NCBI GenBank assembly: GCA_017560095.1
Contig: JAFYOU010000036.1
Coordinates: 62,001 to 126,000, forward strand
From: Candidatus Gastranaerophilales bacterium
GTDB lineage: Bacteria > Cyanobacteriota > Vampirovibrionia > Gastranaerophilales > Gastranaerophilaceae
Length of the DNA stretch: 64,000 bases
Direction of reading: 5' to 3'
Shown piece after piece: positions 41,938 to 51,210 of the stretch. The notes under the pieces were generated by a model, which worked only from the letters and a program-made list of their open reading frames with translations, ran no database searches and was not told the DNA's origin. Position 1 is the first letter of the stretch, and each line of letters begins with the position of its first letter. Position numbers and translations under genes: made by a program.

Positions 41938-42471
41938 ATGAAATTATCAATTGGTACACCTTTGATTCATCTAATGGATTACATTGAAAATCGCAGAATG
42001 CCAGATGAATTCAAAGAAAAAATATTAACATATTGCAGAACAGAACTTAAAATTGGTGATGGTAAAATAACAAACGAAATTGAACTTGCAATTCTAAATG
42101 CTTGGCTTTCAGGCACAAATGAAATTGTTATGCCAAAAATTTGTGAAAAATGCAAACTTATATATTCTACTTCATATGAAGAAGGGCCAAATATAAAATC
42201 GTTGGAAGAATATATTCACGAAGATAATACTTATTATGTAAAATTATCAACTATAAACAAAGAAGGCAAGGTCATCAAAACTCAGTTAACACATAGGACA
42301 AAATCTTTAGAAGATTTAATGAAACATGGCGGCACAGAAGATATCTTAATTGATTCAAATGGAGAAAATATTGCAGATTCACGCCTAATCAACAAAACTG
42401 GATATAACGAAGATGGCGTAAAAGAACATTCTATACATTATGATATTAATATAGATGGTGAACTAGATTAA
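41938..42471 (+). CDS. Hypothetical protein with a CxxC pair
   Basis: A 177-aa soluble protein that I do not recognise. The first 60 residues are helical (LIHLMDYIENRRMPDEFKEKI). A CEKCKLIY pair near 70 could bind zinc or do redox chemistry but has no second pair. The C-terminal part is acidic (HYDINIDGELD). An AGGAAA site precedes the ATG. It is followed by a hairpin and then a convergent small gene. Confidence 0.6.
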   Translation: MKLSIGTPLIHLMDYIENRRMPDEFKEKILTYCRTELKIGDGKITNEIELAILNAWLSGTNEIVMPKICEKCKLIYSTSYEEGPNIKSLEEYIHEDNTYYVKLSTINKEGKVIKTQLTHRTKSLEDLMKHGGTEDILIDSNGENIADSRLINKTGYNEDGVKEHSIHYDINIDGELD

Positions 42472-42476
42472 ATTAA

Positions 42477-42498
42477 AAGCAGGTGTTAAACCTGCTTA
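42477..42498 (+). terminator. Hairpin between convergent genes
   Basis: AAGCAGGT-GTTAA-ACCTGCTT, 8-bp stem. The T-run after it is weak, so it may act as a terminator only partly or on the minus strand. Confidence 0.5.
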
Positions 42499-42524
42499 AT
42501 ATAACAAATATGCGAATAGGGGAA

Positions 42525-42791
42525 TTAAATGTTTATATCAAAATTTCTTCTTGTCTCGCCAGCTCTTAAATTCATTCCTACAATCATTGCTTGACGAGCA
42601 TACATGTTAATTTCACGTTCTACTTTGCCGTTAAAAACATCTTCATATTCAGAAACGTAACTTGTCATCGAATCAAAAAAAGCACCAACATTTGCTGAAA
42701 CATCAACTTGTTGCTTCTGTTGCTTGGTTTGTGCACCTTGAGGAGATACGTTTAAACCAAATTTGGAATTTAAGCTGTAATTTTCAGCCAT
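42525..42791 (-). CDS. Small hypothetical protein
   Basis: An 88-aa protein: a polar, Gln-rich N-terminus (MAENYSLNSKFGLNVSPQGA) and a helical C-terminal half containing FFDSMTSYVSEYEDVFNGKV and INMYARQAMIVGMNLRAG. No signal peptide or membrane helix. An AAAGGAG site supports the ATG. I do not recognise the family; the polar start is reminiscent of other lineage-specific proteins here. Confidence 0.6.
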   Translation of the reverse strand: MAENYSLNSKFGLNVSPQGAQTKQQKQQVDVSANVGAFFDSMTSYVSEYEDVFNGKVEREINMYARQAMIVGMNLRAGETRRNFDINI

Positions 42792-42895
42792 GTTTACTCC
42801 TTTATTGTTCGACCTTATACTTCTAATTACGGCAAAACAACAAAGTAACTTTAATGATTTATTTGATTTTGTAAAAAATGTTTACAAAACTTATC

Positions 42896-43813
42896 TTATA
42901 ATAAATTCTTCTTTAAATAATACAAATCAACATCTATTTCTTTTTGTGGGTCAAGTTCAATTCTTGATAATCCCAAAGAATGAAATTCAAACTGCTTTGC
43001 TTTCATTGCTTTATACTTTTTATAAAGTTCATTAATTGCAATTACTTTATTTGTGTATTTTAGTTCATTTACTTTTTGCAAAACTTTTTCTATATATTCA
43101 ACATTATTATTTTCATTTCCGCAACTAAAAGACAAAAATAACTCGGTTTTAATTGATTTTTGATTATCTAAATCTACAAAAATTTTATACAATTTTGAAA
43201 CATCTGACAAAAATGGTTCAAAGATTAAAAACTCGTCAGAAATAAAAAACACTTTATCTGTTGATTTAAATTTTACATTTGTATATTTTTTACTCAGTTG
43301 ATTAACAAGCATTTTCAAATATTCATTTTTTAATTTAATTAATTGATCACTCGATTTGCCATCTTCAATTAAATACTCTAAATTTAATTCGAGCAAACCA
43401 AAAAAATGAGTATATCTATGCGTGTCATCAACAGGCTTCCTTTTAACATCATTATTACGTTTTATTTTTTTTACTTCAATTATTTTAACTTCATTTTCTT
43501 TTGTCATTTTGCAATCATTAAGATGAATTTGTAATTTAAAAGCAAAATACATTGAAAGAATTATCAAAGCAGCAGAATACACATAACCCATTCGGTATTC
43601 ATCGCCAAAAATACTGGTTTGATGCAAAAATAATCCATCAATCAATGCCGGTAGCCATCCAATTGCATCATTTATAATAAGATGAATAGGATCCTCAAAA
43701 ATTAAAGTAAGCCACCCAACAATATAAGCAAAACCCAAAAATGGACAAATTGCTTTCCAGAACATACAACAATATATAAGAAAATTAAGCGTTTTTGTAT
43801 CTAAATGTTTCAT
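42896..43813 (-). CDS. Membrane protein with a cytoplasmic C-terminal domain
   Basis: A 305-aa protein. Helices lie at about 10-40 (FLIYCCMFWKAICPFLGFAY), 45-65 and 78-98. From residue 130 on, a cytoplasmic domain alternates helices and strands (HFFGLLELNLEYLIEDGKSS, VFFISDEFLIFEPFLSD, TELFLSFSCGNENNN). Its pattern is reminiscent of a degenerate nucleotide cyclase (GGDEF-like) fold but the catalytic motif is absent. It overlaps panC by 4 bp and so sits at the end of the panB-panC operon. Function unknown. Confidence 0.6.
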   Translation of the reverse strand: MKHLDTKTLNFLIYCCMFWKAICPFLGFAYIVGWLTLIFEDPIHLIINDAIGWLPALIDGLFLHQTSIFGDEYRMGYVYSAALIILSMYFAFKLQIHLNDCKMTKENEVKIIEVKKIKRNNDVKRKPVDDTHRYTHFFGLLELNLEYLIEDGKSSDQLIKLKNEYLKMLVNQLSKKYTNVKFKSTDKVFFISDEFLIFEPFLSDVSKLYKIFVDLDNQKSIKTELFLSFSCGNENNNVEYIEKVLQKVNELKYTNKVIAINELYKKYKAMKAKQFEFHSLGLSRIELDPQKEIDVDLYYLKKNLL

Positions 43814-44646
43814 AAATTTATATTATCTATCAACCTTGTATTGCTATCTTGTACCCTTGCTGCAATTAGCATAATCGTATTTTCATTTACTTCTTGTTGA
43901 AATTCAAATGTATATTTATCTACAAATTCTATATATTCTACATCCAAATTTTCCATTATTTTCAAAGACGCATCAATTATTGCTCTTGTTTGTTTAATTC
44001 CCTCACCGACCATTTTTTTAGCATTAAAAAGGGCTTTTGATATATTTAGCGCATCAGCTCTATCTTTTGTACTCAAATATTGATTTCTGCTTGATAATGC
44101 TAAATTATCAAATTCTCGAACAATTGGACAAGGAATAATTTCGATATCAAAATTTAAATCTCTAACCATTTTTTGAATAATGAAAAGCTGTTGAGCATCT
44201 TTTTGCCCAAAATAAGCTTTATTCGCTTTAGTTAAATTGAATAATTTAGCAACAACAGAACATACCCCATCAAAATGTCCAGGACGAGACTTACCACATA
44301 ATTTATCAACTGCGAAATATGGAGGACAAATTAATGTTAAATTATTTTTATCATCACCATACATTTCAGAAACTTTTGGAGCAAAAATTATATTAACTCC
44401 AGCACTTTCGCACAACTTTGCATCTTCTTGAAGCTGACGAGGATATTTGTCTAAATCTTCATTTGCCCCAAATTGAATTGGATTAACAAAAATCGAAACA
44501 ATTGTATTTTTATTTTCACTTACAGATTTATTAATTAAAGATTTATGGCCATTATGAAGCGCTCCCATTGTAGGAACAAGCCCAACCGAACCATTTAAAA
44601 GTGCAATTTCTTTTTTTAATTCTGCTATATTATCTATAATTTTCAA
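43810..44646 (-). CDS. panC: Pantothenate synthetase
   Basis: PanC joins pantoate and beta-alanine using ATP, the last step of pantothenate synthesis. Visible are GLVPTMGALHNGHKSLI (ATP-binding HxGH), FVNPIQFGANEDLDKYPR, and the KMSKS-like LALSSRNQYLS. The start is uncertain: a TTG at 44646 (MKIIDNIAEL) has a GGGGAG site 9 nt upstream and matches the family N-terminus; an ATG at 44664 has a weak site. Either way it overlaps the panB stop, so the genes are translationally coupled. Length is about 279 aa. Confidence 0.93.
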   Translation of the reverse strand: MKIIDNIAELKKEIALLNGSVGLVPTMGALHNGHKSLINKSVSENKNTIVSIFVNPIQFGANEDLDKYPRQLQEDAKLCESAGVNIIFAPKVSEMYGDDKNNLTLICPPYFAVDKLCGKSRPGHFDGVCSVVAKLFNLTKANKAYFGQKDAQQLFIIQKMVRDLNFDIEIIPCPIVREFDNLALSSRNQYLSTKDRADALNISKALFNAKKMVGEGIKQTRAIIDASLKIMENLDVEYIEFVDKYTFEFQQEVNENTIMLIAARVQDSNTRLIDNINL

Positions 44647-45466
44647 GTTTTTCAATCTCCCCATCTTCAAGCACAAAAGATTCTTTTATACTTGGGAAAA
44701 CTCCATTTTCAACATCTGATACATAAGCTTTAGCAACATTAAAAATAATATCTTTTAAGCTTGAATATTGACGAGCAAATTTAGGCTTAAATCTATCATA
44801 TTTACCCAATAAATCATCGCTAACCAAAACTTGCCCATCGCAAAATTTACCGCCACCGATGCCAATTGTAGGAATTCTCAACCTTTGAGTAATAAACTGG
44901 CTAGATTGAAGTGGTAGTAATTCTAAAACAACCGCAAAACAACCTGCGCTTTGCAACCTTAGTGCTTCTTTTAGAATGTCAATTGTTCTATCAGCATCTT
45001 TTCCTTGAACTTTATGTCCACCAATTGAATTTATGCTCATAGGAGTGAAACCCAAATGCCCCATTACAGGAATACCGTTTTGAGTTAAATGTTTGATATT
45101 GTCAACTACAAAATCAGAACATCCCTCCATTTTAACAGCATTTGCACCCGCTTTAATAAATTCACACGCATTTTTCATAGTTTCGGTTTTATCTACCTGA
45201 AAACTCATAAAAGGCATATCAGCAATAACTAGCGCCGATTCAACTGCCCTTGAAACAGCACGAGTAAAAACGAGCATTTCATCCATTCCGACATCAGTTG
45301 TATTCTCGTATCCAAGAGCAACTTGGGCCAACGAATCGCCTACAAGAATCATATCGACTCCTGCTTGATCTAAATATTTAGCAGTAGAAAAATCGTATGC
45401 GGTTAAGACGGTAATTTTCTTACCTTCTTTTTTATAATTTTGTATTTTTTGAATACTTTTTCTCAT
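44630..45466 (-). CDS. panB: 3-methyl-2-oxobutanoate hydroxymethyltransferase
   Basis: PanB makes ketopantoate from 2-oxoisovalerate and methylene-tetrahydrofolate. The 278-aa protein shows LTAYDFSTAKYLDQAGVDMILVGDS, here residues 20-44, the metal-binding GDS, and VMGHLGFTPMSIN. It begins the panB-panC-membrane protein operon. 2-Oxoisovalerate also feeds LeuA in this window, so the two enzymes draw on the same precursor. Confidence 0.95.
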   Translation of the reverse strand: MRKSIQKIQNYKKEGKKITVLTAYDFSTAKYLDQAGVDMILVGDSLAQVALGYENTTDVGMDEMLVFTRAVSRAVESALVIADMPFMSFQVDKTETMKNACEFIKAGANAVKMEGCSDFVVDNIKHLTQNGIPVMGHLGFTPMSINSIGGHKVQGKDADRTIDILKEALRLQSAGCFAVVLELLPLQSSQFITQRLRIPTIGIGGGKFCDGQVLVSDDLLGKYDRFKPKFARQYSSLKDIIFNVAKAYVSDVENGVFPSIKESFVLEDGEIEKLENYR

Positions 45467-45503
45467 CTACCCTAAAATTTTATCGAAAATCAATATAATA
45501 CTT

Positions 45504-46844
45504 CTATTTAAGCTTGCTAACTCTTTTATACCAATAATAAATCGCCTTTGCAACTTTATCGCAATTATGTCGGACAAAGCCTTCTTTATTATCTTCTAAA
45601 AGGCCTCTCTCAACTACTTCAACTCCTAATTTTCGAAGCTCTGTCATATCTATATCAACAGCCAAAGAGCCGGCTTGTTCATATTTTTCAGCCAAATTTG
45701 AAGGCAAAGAATTATTAACCAAAACCGCATCAAAGAAATTTTTGTTGCTATCGTCAATATCATCTAATCTTGCATGATCAAAAATTGTTTTAATATGATC
45801 TGAAACAGAGTAATTATCGGTTTCTCCAACCTGAGTCATCGCATTGCATACATAAATCTTTTTAGCTTTAGCTTGCCAAATTGCACGAGTAATATCTTTA
45901 ACTAAAAAGTTTGAAATAACCGAAGTATATAAACTTCCAGGACCCATAATAATTAAATCTGCATTCATAATTGCTTCAACTACATCAGGAGTAGGTTTGC
46001 AATCTTCTGGTTCACAATACAAACGCATAATCTTCTTTCCAGCTTCTGGAATATTACTTTCGCCTCTAACAATTGAACCATCTTCCATGCGTGCATATAG
46101 TTTCATATCATCACAAGTTGCAGGTAAAACCCTTCCTCGAATTAAAAGGACTTTTGAAGATTCTTGTATAGCTTTAACCATATTTCCACAAATAGCTGTC
46201 ATTGCAGTAATAAACAAATTCCCAAAGCTATGACCTTCTAGCCCTTCACCTGTTTTAAAACGATATTGAAATAATTTAGTAACTATATCGTCATCATCAG
46301 CTAATGCCGCAATACAGTTTCTAATATCGCCAGGTGGTAAAACACCCATTTGTTCTCTTAAACGACCAGATGAACCACCATCATCACCAACGGTAACGAT
46401 TGCAGTTATATTATTTGTTAATTTTTTAATACCCCTCAAAAGTGTTGATAAACCAGTTCCACCACCAATTGCAACAATTTTGGGACCATGGTCTAATTTT
46501 CTTTTACGATATAAAACTTCACCAATTGAACGCTTTAATCTTTGAGAATTCTCATCATCTGCACCCATCATTGAAAAGTTTGTTTTTTTCCAAGCTTGGA
46601 CAAATGCAATCGCACCAAGAGCAATGCACACAAAACCCACAGGTTCAGGAGGAACTATATGAATTAATTCTTTTGCAAATTTTACAATATAATCAAGCGG
46701 TTCAAGTTTAAACATAAAAGTTAAACCTAAAAATGCTAAAACTGAACCCATTATGCTAAGCGCAAACCAGCGTTTTACTTTTAAACCCGGAACAAGCCAA
46801 ATTGCATCTTTTGGCATTTTTACTTTTTTATCAAAAATTTTCAT
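45504..46844 (-). CDS. yvcK: YvcK/CofD-related gluconeogenesis-factor protein with membrane anchor
   Basis: YvcK-type proteins bind UDP-GlcNAc and link carbon state to wall synthesis. The conserved core is KIVAIGGGTGLSTLLRGIKK (about residue 115), then VTVGDDGGSSGRLR and GPGSLYTSVISNF. Unlike B. subtilis YvcK (about 317 aa) this 446-aa protein has an N-terminal extension with two membrane helices (about 27-47 and 65-85), the long form found in Cyanobacteria and Chloroflexi. It lies 9 bp after pxpA on the same strand. Confidence 0.92.
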   Translation of the reverse strand: MKIFDKKVKMPKDAIWLVPGLKVKRWFALSIMGSVLAFLGLTFMFKLEPLDYIVKFAKELIHIVPPEPVGFVCIALGAIAFVQAWKKTNFSMMGADDENSQRLKRSIGEVLYRKRKLDHGPKIVAIGGGTGLSTLLRGIKKLTNNITAIVTVGDDGGSSGRLREQMGVLPPGDIRNCIAALADDDDIVTKLFQYRFKTGEGLEGHSFGNLFITAMTAICGNMVKAIQESSKVLLIRGRVLPATCDDMKLYARMEDGSIVRGESNIPEAGKKIMRLYCEPEDCKPTPDVVEAIMNADLIIMGPGSLYTSVISNFLVKDITRAIWQAKAKKIYVCNAMTQVGETDNYSVSDHIKTIFDHARLDDIDDSNKNFFDAVLVNNSLPSNLAEKYEQAGSLAVDIDMTELRKLGVEVVERGLLEDNKEGFVRHNCDKVAKAIYYWYKRVSKLK

Positions 46845-46853
46845 AACTCGCCT

Positions 46854-47492
46854 CTATATTTGATTTTGAACTCTATTATAATTAACTGGGGTAGGTTTTA
46901 TAATATCATATGCTCTTTTAATATCCTCTAAAGATTTAAAATGAATTGTATCAGGCTTAACCTCGAGCTCTCTTATCTCTCTAATTGAGCTTGATTCACC
47001 AAATTCAACTTCATAAGCAGCTTTTAGACCATTTTGTTCGACCAACTCCTTAGCTTGTGGGGTTTGGACTATTAAATTTAACCAAGGACATACTTTTTTA
47101 ATAGCTTCAACTGCCACTAAAAGTCCTTCATTTGATTCCATTAAATACTCTTTTAAAGCTCCATGAGCTCTTACATATTCAACTTCAAGGTCATATGTTT
47201 TAGCATAAGCCACGATAGCACTTATTTGATAAATAACCAATGCTTCTAATTCTTCTTTATCAAGGTTCATTTTTCTTTTACCAAAACCCTGAATATCAGG
47301 ATAACCCATATGAACGCCGAGTGCTATATTTTTTTCGCTCGCAAATTTCAATGCTTTTGAAATCGCCATTGGATCTCCTGCATGAAAACCTGCCGAAACA
47401 TTAATTGAACTTGCATATTTTGCAATTTCTAATTCACCTTCATTTTTATAAACTCCATAGCCTTGGGCTACATCACAATTAAAATCAAACAA
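46854..47492 (-). CDS. pxpA: 5-oxoprolinase subunit A (LamB/YcsF family)
   Basis: PxpA is the lactam-opening subunit of the ATP-dependent 5-oxoprolinase PxpABC. The start DFNCDVAQGYG, VSAGFHAGDP and YPDIQGFGKR, and AHGALKEY follow the family pattern, though less perfectly than usual. The 212-aa length is shorter than the family's 245. The start is TTG at 47492 with a GGAGAG site. PxpB and PxpC are not nearby; the next gene is yvcK. It may work with subunits elsewhere or have a different role. Confidence 0.8.
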   Translation of the reverse strand: MFDFNCDVAQGYGVYKNEGELEIAKYASSINVSAGFHAGDPMAISKALKFASEKNIALGVHMGYPDIQGFGKRKMNLDKEELEALVIYQISAIVAYAKTYDLEVEYVRAHGALKEYLMESNEGLLVAVEAIKKVCPWLNLIVQTPQAKELVEQNGLKAAYEVEFGESSSIREIRELEVKPDTIHFKSLEDIKRAYDIIKPTPVNYNRVQNQI

Positions 47493-47566
47493 TTTAATAC
47501 TCTCCGATAAACTTGAGGACCTATATTTATTGCTAAATTATACAATAAAACACGCAATTTACATAG

Positions 47567-48691
47567 CTAATTTTTAAAAGTTATTGCGTCTTTATTTAAA
47601 GCCAACCATCTATACGAATCTCCTTCTATTTCAGGCATTTCCATAATAAAAATACCACCTAACTTTCCACGTTGCGAAACCAAATGACCACTTTGAAACA
47701 AATCAGATAAAGCTCTTCTAATTGTATTAGGACTAACATTTAAAATAGTCGCAAGTTCCCTTATTGGAGCTATTTTATCTCCTGCTTCGTAATTTTCAAC
47801 GATATATTTTTTTAAATGAGTCAAAGCTTTTTGCCATGAATATGTATAGTTTTGGGGTGTCGATACTTTTCTTCTTTCGCTACTTACAAAATCCATTTTA
47901 GAATTTTGTCCGCCAATATATATTGTTCCATATCTACCCCTTCTTGATAAAACAACTTTCTTAGCATTTAAAATTTTCATTGCGTCATTAACAGTTTTAA
48001 TAGAAACATCAAACATTCTTGAAAACGATGAATTAGGGAGAATTTTTTCTCCATTTTTATAAGTTTTTTCTATATATTTTTTTATTTTTTCAACCAACTG
48101 ATGAGTCAAAGTAAAATTTTCATCTTCTATTCCATTTTTTATCTCTTCGTTTGTTAAACTAAATTCTTTTTTATAAATCCAAGAATATTTGTTTCCCTTT
48201 ATATGTACTTTTTCTAAATACCCTTTTTGGGTCATATTTACAAGCGCAAATCTAATTGTATTTTGAGAAATATGCGTTCTTTCCGCAAGTTCAGAAATGG
48301 AAGGTATAGGAGAATTTAATTCAACATGGTCATCTAAAACTATTTTTTTAATTTTGCATTCAGTAATTGTAGAATGACAAAGATCATCAAGAGAATTTAT
48401 ATCTTTAGAATAAAAATCTGCAATACAAGTTCCCAATGACTGTTTCGAAATAAAATAACCCAAATCTTTTGCTTGGCGAATTGAATTTTGAACCGTCGCA
48501 GTTGAAACATCTAAATATTTAGATAACTCTTCTTTTGTTGGGATAAAATCCCCAATATCTGCAACACCAATTTCAAGCGAATACTTAATCCAATCAATTA
48601 ACCATTTAGTCACCAATTGACCTTTTGGCTCTTTTGAAGCATCAAAATCAGGTTTAGATATTTTTATATCATCCAGAGTCAAATGTTTCAT
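47567..48691 (-). CDS. Regulator built from four GntR-type winged helices
   Basis: The 374-aa protein contains four similar units of about 70-80 residues with recognition motifs FIPTKEELSKYLDVSTATVQ, PSISELAERTHISQNTIRFA, ILPNSSFSRMFDVSIKTVND and KIAPIRELATILNVSPNTIR. Each unit is followed by a helix and a beta wing (GYFISKQSLG, GYLEKVHIKG, KVVLSRRGRYG, GHLVSQRGKLG). There is no ligand-binding or aminotransferase domain as in typical GntR proteins. The ATG at 48691 is preferred over one 6 nt earlier because a TTTAAT lies 6 nt upstream. It is divergent from tmk. It may bind several operators at once or bridge DNA. Confidence 0.85.
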   Translation of the reverse strand: MKHLTLDDIKISKPDFDASKEPKGQLVTKWLIDWIKYSLEIGVADIGDFIPTKEELSKYLDVSTATVQNSIRQAKDLGYFISKQSLGTCIADFYSKDINSLDDLCHSTITECKIKKIVLDDHVELNSPIPSISELAERTHISQNTIRFALVNMTQKGYLEKVHIKGNKYSWIYKKEFSLTNEEIKNGIEDENFTLTHQLVEKIKKYIEKTYKNGEKILPNSSFSRMFDVSIKTVNDAMKILNAKKVVLSRRGRYGTIYIGGQNSKMDFVSSERRKVSTPQNYTYSWQKALTHLKKYIVENYEAGDKIAPIRELATILNVSPNTIRRALSDLFQSGHLVSQRGKLGGIFIMEMPEIEGDSYRWLALNKDAITFKN

Positions 48692-48699
48692 AAACATAT

Positions 48700-48813
48700 T
48701 AAAGCATATTTTTTACTTATTGTGTGCTATATTTTATTTTTTATTAAGTTTTGTTTTGTAAAAAATTTCTATCAAAAATTTAATTTTGTTATAATTTTCA
48801 ATAAGGAGGAGTA
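48700..48813 (+). promoter_or_regulatory. tmk promoter region
   Basis: TATAAT at 48790-48795 followed by an AAGGAGG ribosome-binding site just before the ATG at 48814. The leader is very short (about 12-15 nt) but has a normal ribosome-binding site. Confidence 0.55.
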
Positions 48814-49434
48814 ATGAATACAAACAAAAAAGGTTTATTTATTACATTTGAAGGTGCAGATGGTTGCGGAAAAACAACACAAATTAATTTATTAAATGAA
48901 TATTTAAAAAACAAAAATTACGAAACAATTATAACTCTTGAGCCAGGAGGTTCTGATATAGGAAAACAACTTCGTCAAATTTTATTACACCATGAAGGTT
49001 TTGTTTCTAAAAGAGCAGAGGTTTTTATGTATTTAGCAGATAGAGCACAACACGTTGATGCTGTAATAAAAAAAGGAGTTGAAGAAAATAAAATTGTTTT
49101 ATGCGACAGGCATATTGATTCATCAGTTGCATATCAAGGATATGCAAGAGGCGGAGATATTGAACAAATTAATCTTTTAAATGAACTTGCAACAGGAGGT
49201 TACAAGCCAGATTTAACTTTTGTTTTTGATGTTGATTCAGAAATTGCCCAACAAAGAGTTGGCGAAACAAAGGATAGACTCGAAAAAGAAGGTCTTGAAT
49301 TTCATAAAAAAGTTAGATTTGGCTACTTGGAACTTGCCAAAAAATATCCAAACAGAATTAGGGTTATTGATTCAAACAAATCTATTGAAGAAGTTTTTGC
49401 ACAAGTTAAAAAAGTAATTAACGAAATTTTATGA
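48814..49434 (+). CDS. tmk: Thymidylate kinase
   Basis: Tmk phosphorylates dTMP to dTDP. The P-loop is FEGADGCGKTTQ (residues 12-23), then the DRH motif LCDRHIDSSVAYQG (about 93-106) and the lid region (EIAQQRVGETKDRLEKEG). 206 aa is the normal length. The stop overlaps the start of the next gene by 4 bp (TATGA), so translation is coupled to a TPR protein. Confidence 0.97.
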   Translation: MNTNKKGLFITFEGADGCGKTTQINLLNEYLKNKNYETIITLEPGGSDIGKQLRQILLHHEGFVSKRAEVFMYLADRAQHVDAVIKKGVEENKIVLCDRHIDSSVAYQGYARGGDIEQINLLNELATGGYKPDLTFVFDVDSEIAQQRVGETKDRLEKEGLEFHKKVRFGYLELAKKYPNRIRVIDSNKSIEEVFAQVKKVINEIL

Positions 49435-51134
49435 ACAAAAAAATAAGAACATTATTTACTATATTTTTCTTTCTATTCTTTACATTTAACTATTGTGAAG
49501 CAAGTTTATTATGGGATATTAATTTTGGAATTGAACAACATCGAAAAAATAATCTAAATGTTGCTAAAGATTACTTCATAGATTATATAAAAAGCAATCC
49601 GAATGATGAAGATGGTTATTATTGGTTAGCAAAAACGTATGCTGATTTAAAAGATTCAAAAAACGCAAATGAAAACTTTAAAAAAGCACATGAAATTTCT
49701 CTAAAAGAAAAAAATATTGAAAAAATAGACTTCAATATAGATACTTCATCCAACATTGAAGATTACTTTGATATGGCAGCAATGTTTTTTGAAGCTGGAG
49801 ATTTAAAACAAGCTCAAACTTATGCCGATTTAATGCTAAAAATAAATCCAAAATCTCCCAGCGCATATTTTATCAAAGCAAAAATTGCTCAAATTGAAGG
49901 AAATATAGATCAAGCAACAGAATTTTTAAATAAAGCTATAACCTTCAATGATAAATTAATTAAAACAAATCTTGCAAAAAGCCTAAATATAAATCAATTA
50001 CCCGAAATGACATTAGAAATGTATGAAATTTATGCTCTTGAAGCATATTTTTCAAATGACATAAATTCAGCTATCAAATATTGCAGAAAATATCTAAATG
50101 CAAATCCAACCAATATCGATATTTCAAATATGTTAATTGATTTATATATTAAAAATAATGAGTTATCATTAGCGCAAAACTTAATAAATAACATTTTAGA
50201 CAATTCAAATAATATTCAAACCCTTTTATATCAAGCAAAAATATACGAAATAAGAAAAGATGAAAGACTTGAAAGCGTTTTATTAAAAGCACATAAAATC
50301 AACCCTAACAACTCTAATGTTTTATTAGAACTTGGAAATTTTTATCTTAAAAATAAAGACTACTATAATTCAAAAAAATATTTTGAAATATTAGTAGCTG
50401 TTAATGATAACTTAGCTGAAGGTTATTTTGGGTATATTTATTCATTACTTGAAGTATTCGAAGTTGAATTAGCAATAGAAAACATAAGGAAATTTACCTC
50501 CTTAAATCCAAACTCAAGCGAAATAGACTATCTTTTAGCAAAAATTTGCAACAAAAAAGATGAAAAAAATGAAGCTGTAAAATTTTTGACTTCGGCAATT
50601 CAAAAAACAAAAAATCCCTATTATTATTTAGATAGAGCAAAAATCAATTATGAACTCAAAAACTATAGTGAATCAATAGAAGATTTAAAAAACATTTCAA
50701 AGTTATCAACCCCAAAAGAAATATCAAATGAAGCTCAAGACTATTTAATTAAAAACTACATCAAAACAGGTAATGTTTTAAAAGCCCAAATTTTAACTAG
50801 CAAAAAGCTATCACTTGACAAAAATAGAAATATATATAAATATAATTTATATGATATCTATAAATTGCAGGGCAATGAGAAAATGGCTCAAACCCAGTTA
50901 GAAGAAATAAAAAAGTCTAAACCTACAATCGCTGAGGATTTCATTGATTTATCAGAGTTTTATTTTGAGCAAAATAATTTTAGTGAAGCTATTAAAATTT
51001 TAAACAAAGGAATTAAAAAATTTCCACAACAAAACTGTCTATATTTGAAAAAAGTAGAAATTTTGTTTCTTGCAAAACAGATTCAAAAAGCTCAAGAAGT
51101 TTTAGAAAAATTAAAAAAAATCAACAATAATTAG
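49431..51134 (+). CDS. Exported TPR-repeat protein
   Basis: A 567-aa protein with a signal peptide (MNKKIRTLFTIFFFLFFTF, cleavage near CEA) and TPR helices throughout: GIEQHRKNNLNVAKDYFIDY, YYWLAKTYADLKDSKNAN, PSAYFIKAKIAQIEGNIDQA, and many more to the C-terminus. Such solenoids are scaffolds for outer or periplasmic assemblies. It overlaps tmk by 4 bp and precedes the response regulator, with a 76-bp gap. The partner is unknown; a role in motility or pilus assembly is possible but not shown. Confidence 0.85.
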   Translation: MNKKIRTLFTIFFFLFFTFNYCEASLLWDINFGIEQHRKNNLNVAKDYFIDYIKSNPNDEDGYYWLAKTYADLKDSKNANENFKKAHEISLKEKNIEKIDFNIDTSSNIEDYFDMAAMFFEAGDLKQAQTYADLMLKINPKSPSAYFIKAKIAQIEGNIDQATEFLNKAITFNDKLIKTNLAKSLNINQLPEMTLEMYEIYALEAYFSNDINSAIKYCRKYLNANPTNIDISNMLIDLYIKNNELSLAQNLINNILDNSNNIQTLLYQAKIYEIRKDERLESVLLKAHKINPNNSNVLLELGNFYLKNKDYYNSKKYFEILVAVNDNLAEGYFGYIYSLLEVFEVELAIENIRKFTSLNPNSSEIDYLLAKICNKKDEKNEAVKFLTSAIQKTKNPYYYLDRAKINYELKNYSESIEDLKNISKLSTPKEISNEAQDYLIKNYIKTGNVLKAQILTSKKLSLDKNRNIYKYNLYDIYKLQGNEKMAQTQLEEIKKSKPTIAEDFIDLSEFYFEQNNFSEAIKILNKGIKKFPQQNCLYLKKVEILFLAKQIQKAQEVLEKLKKINNN

Positions 51135-51210
51135 CCAGTCAGGTAATATACTTTAAAAACATTCTTTAATATCATTAGCCTTGTTGGATAAGTAGAAATG
51201 AGCTATAAGT

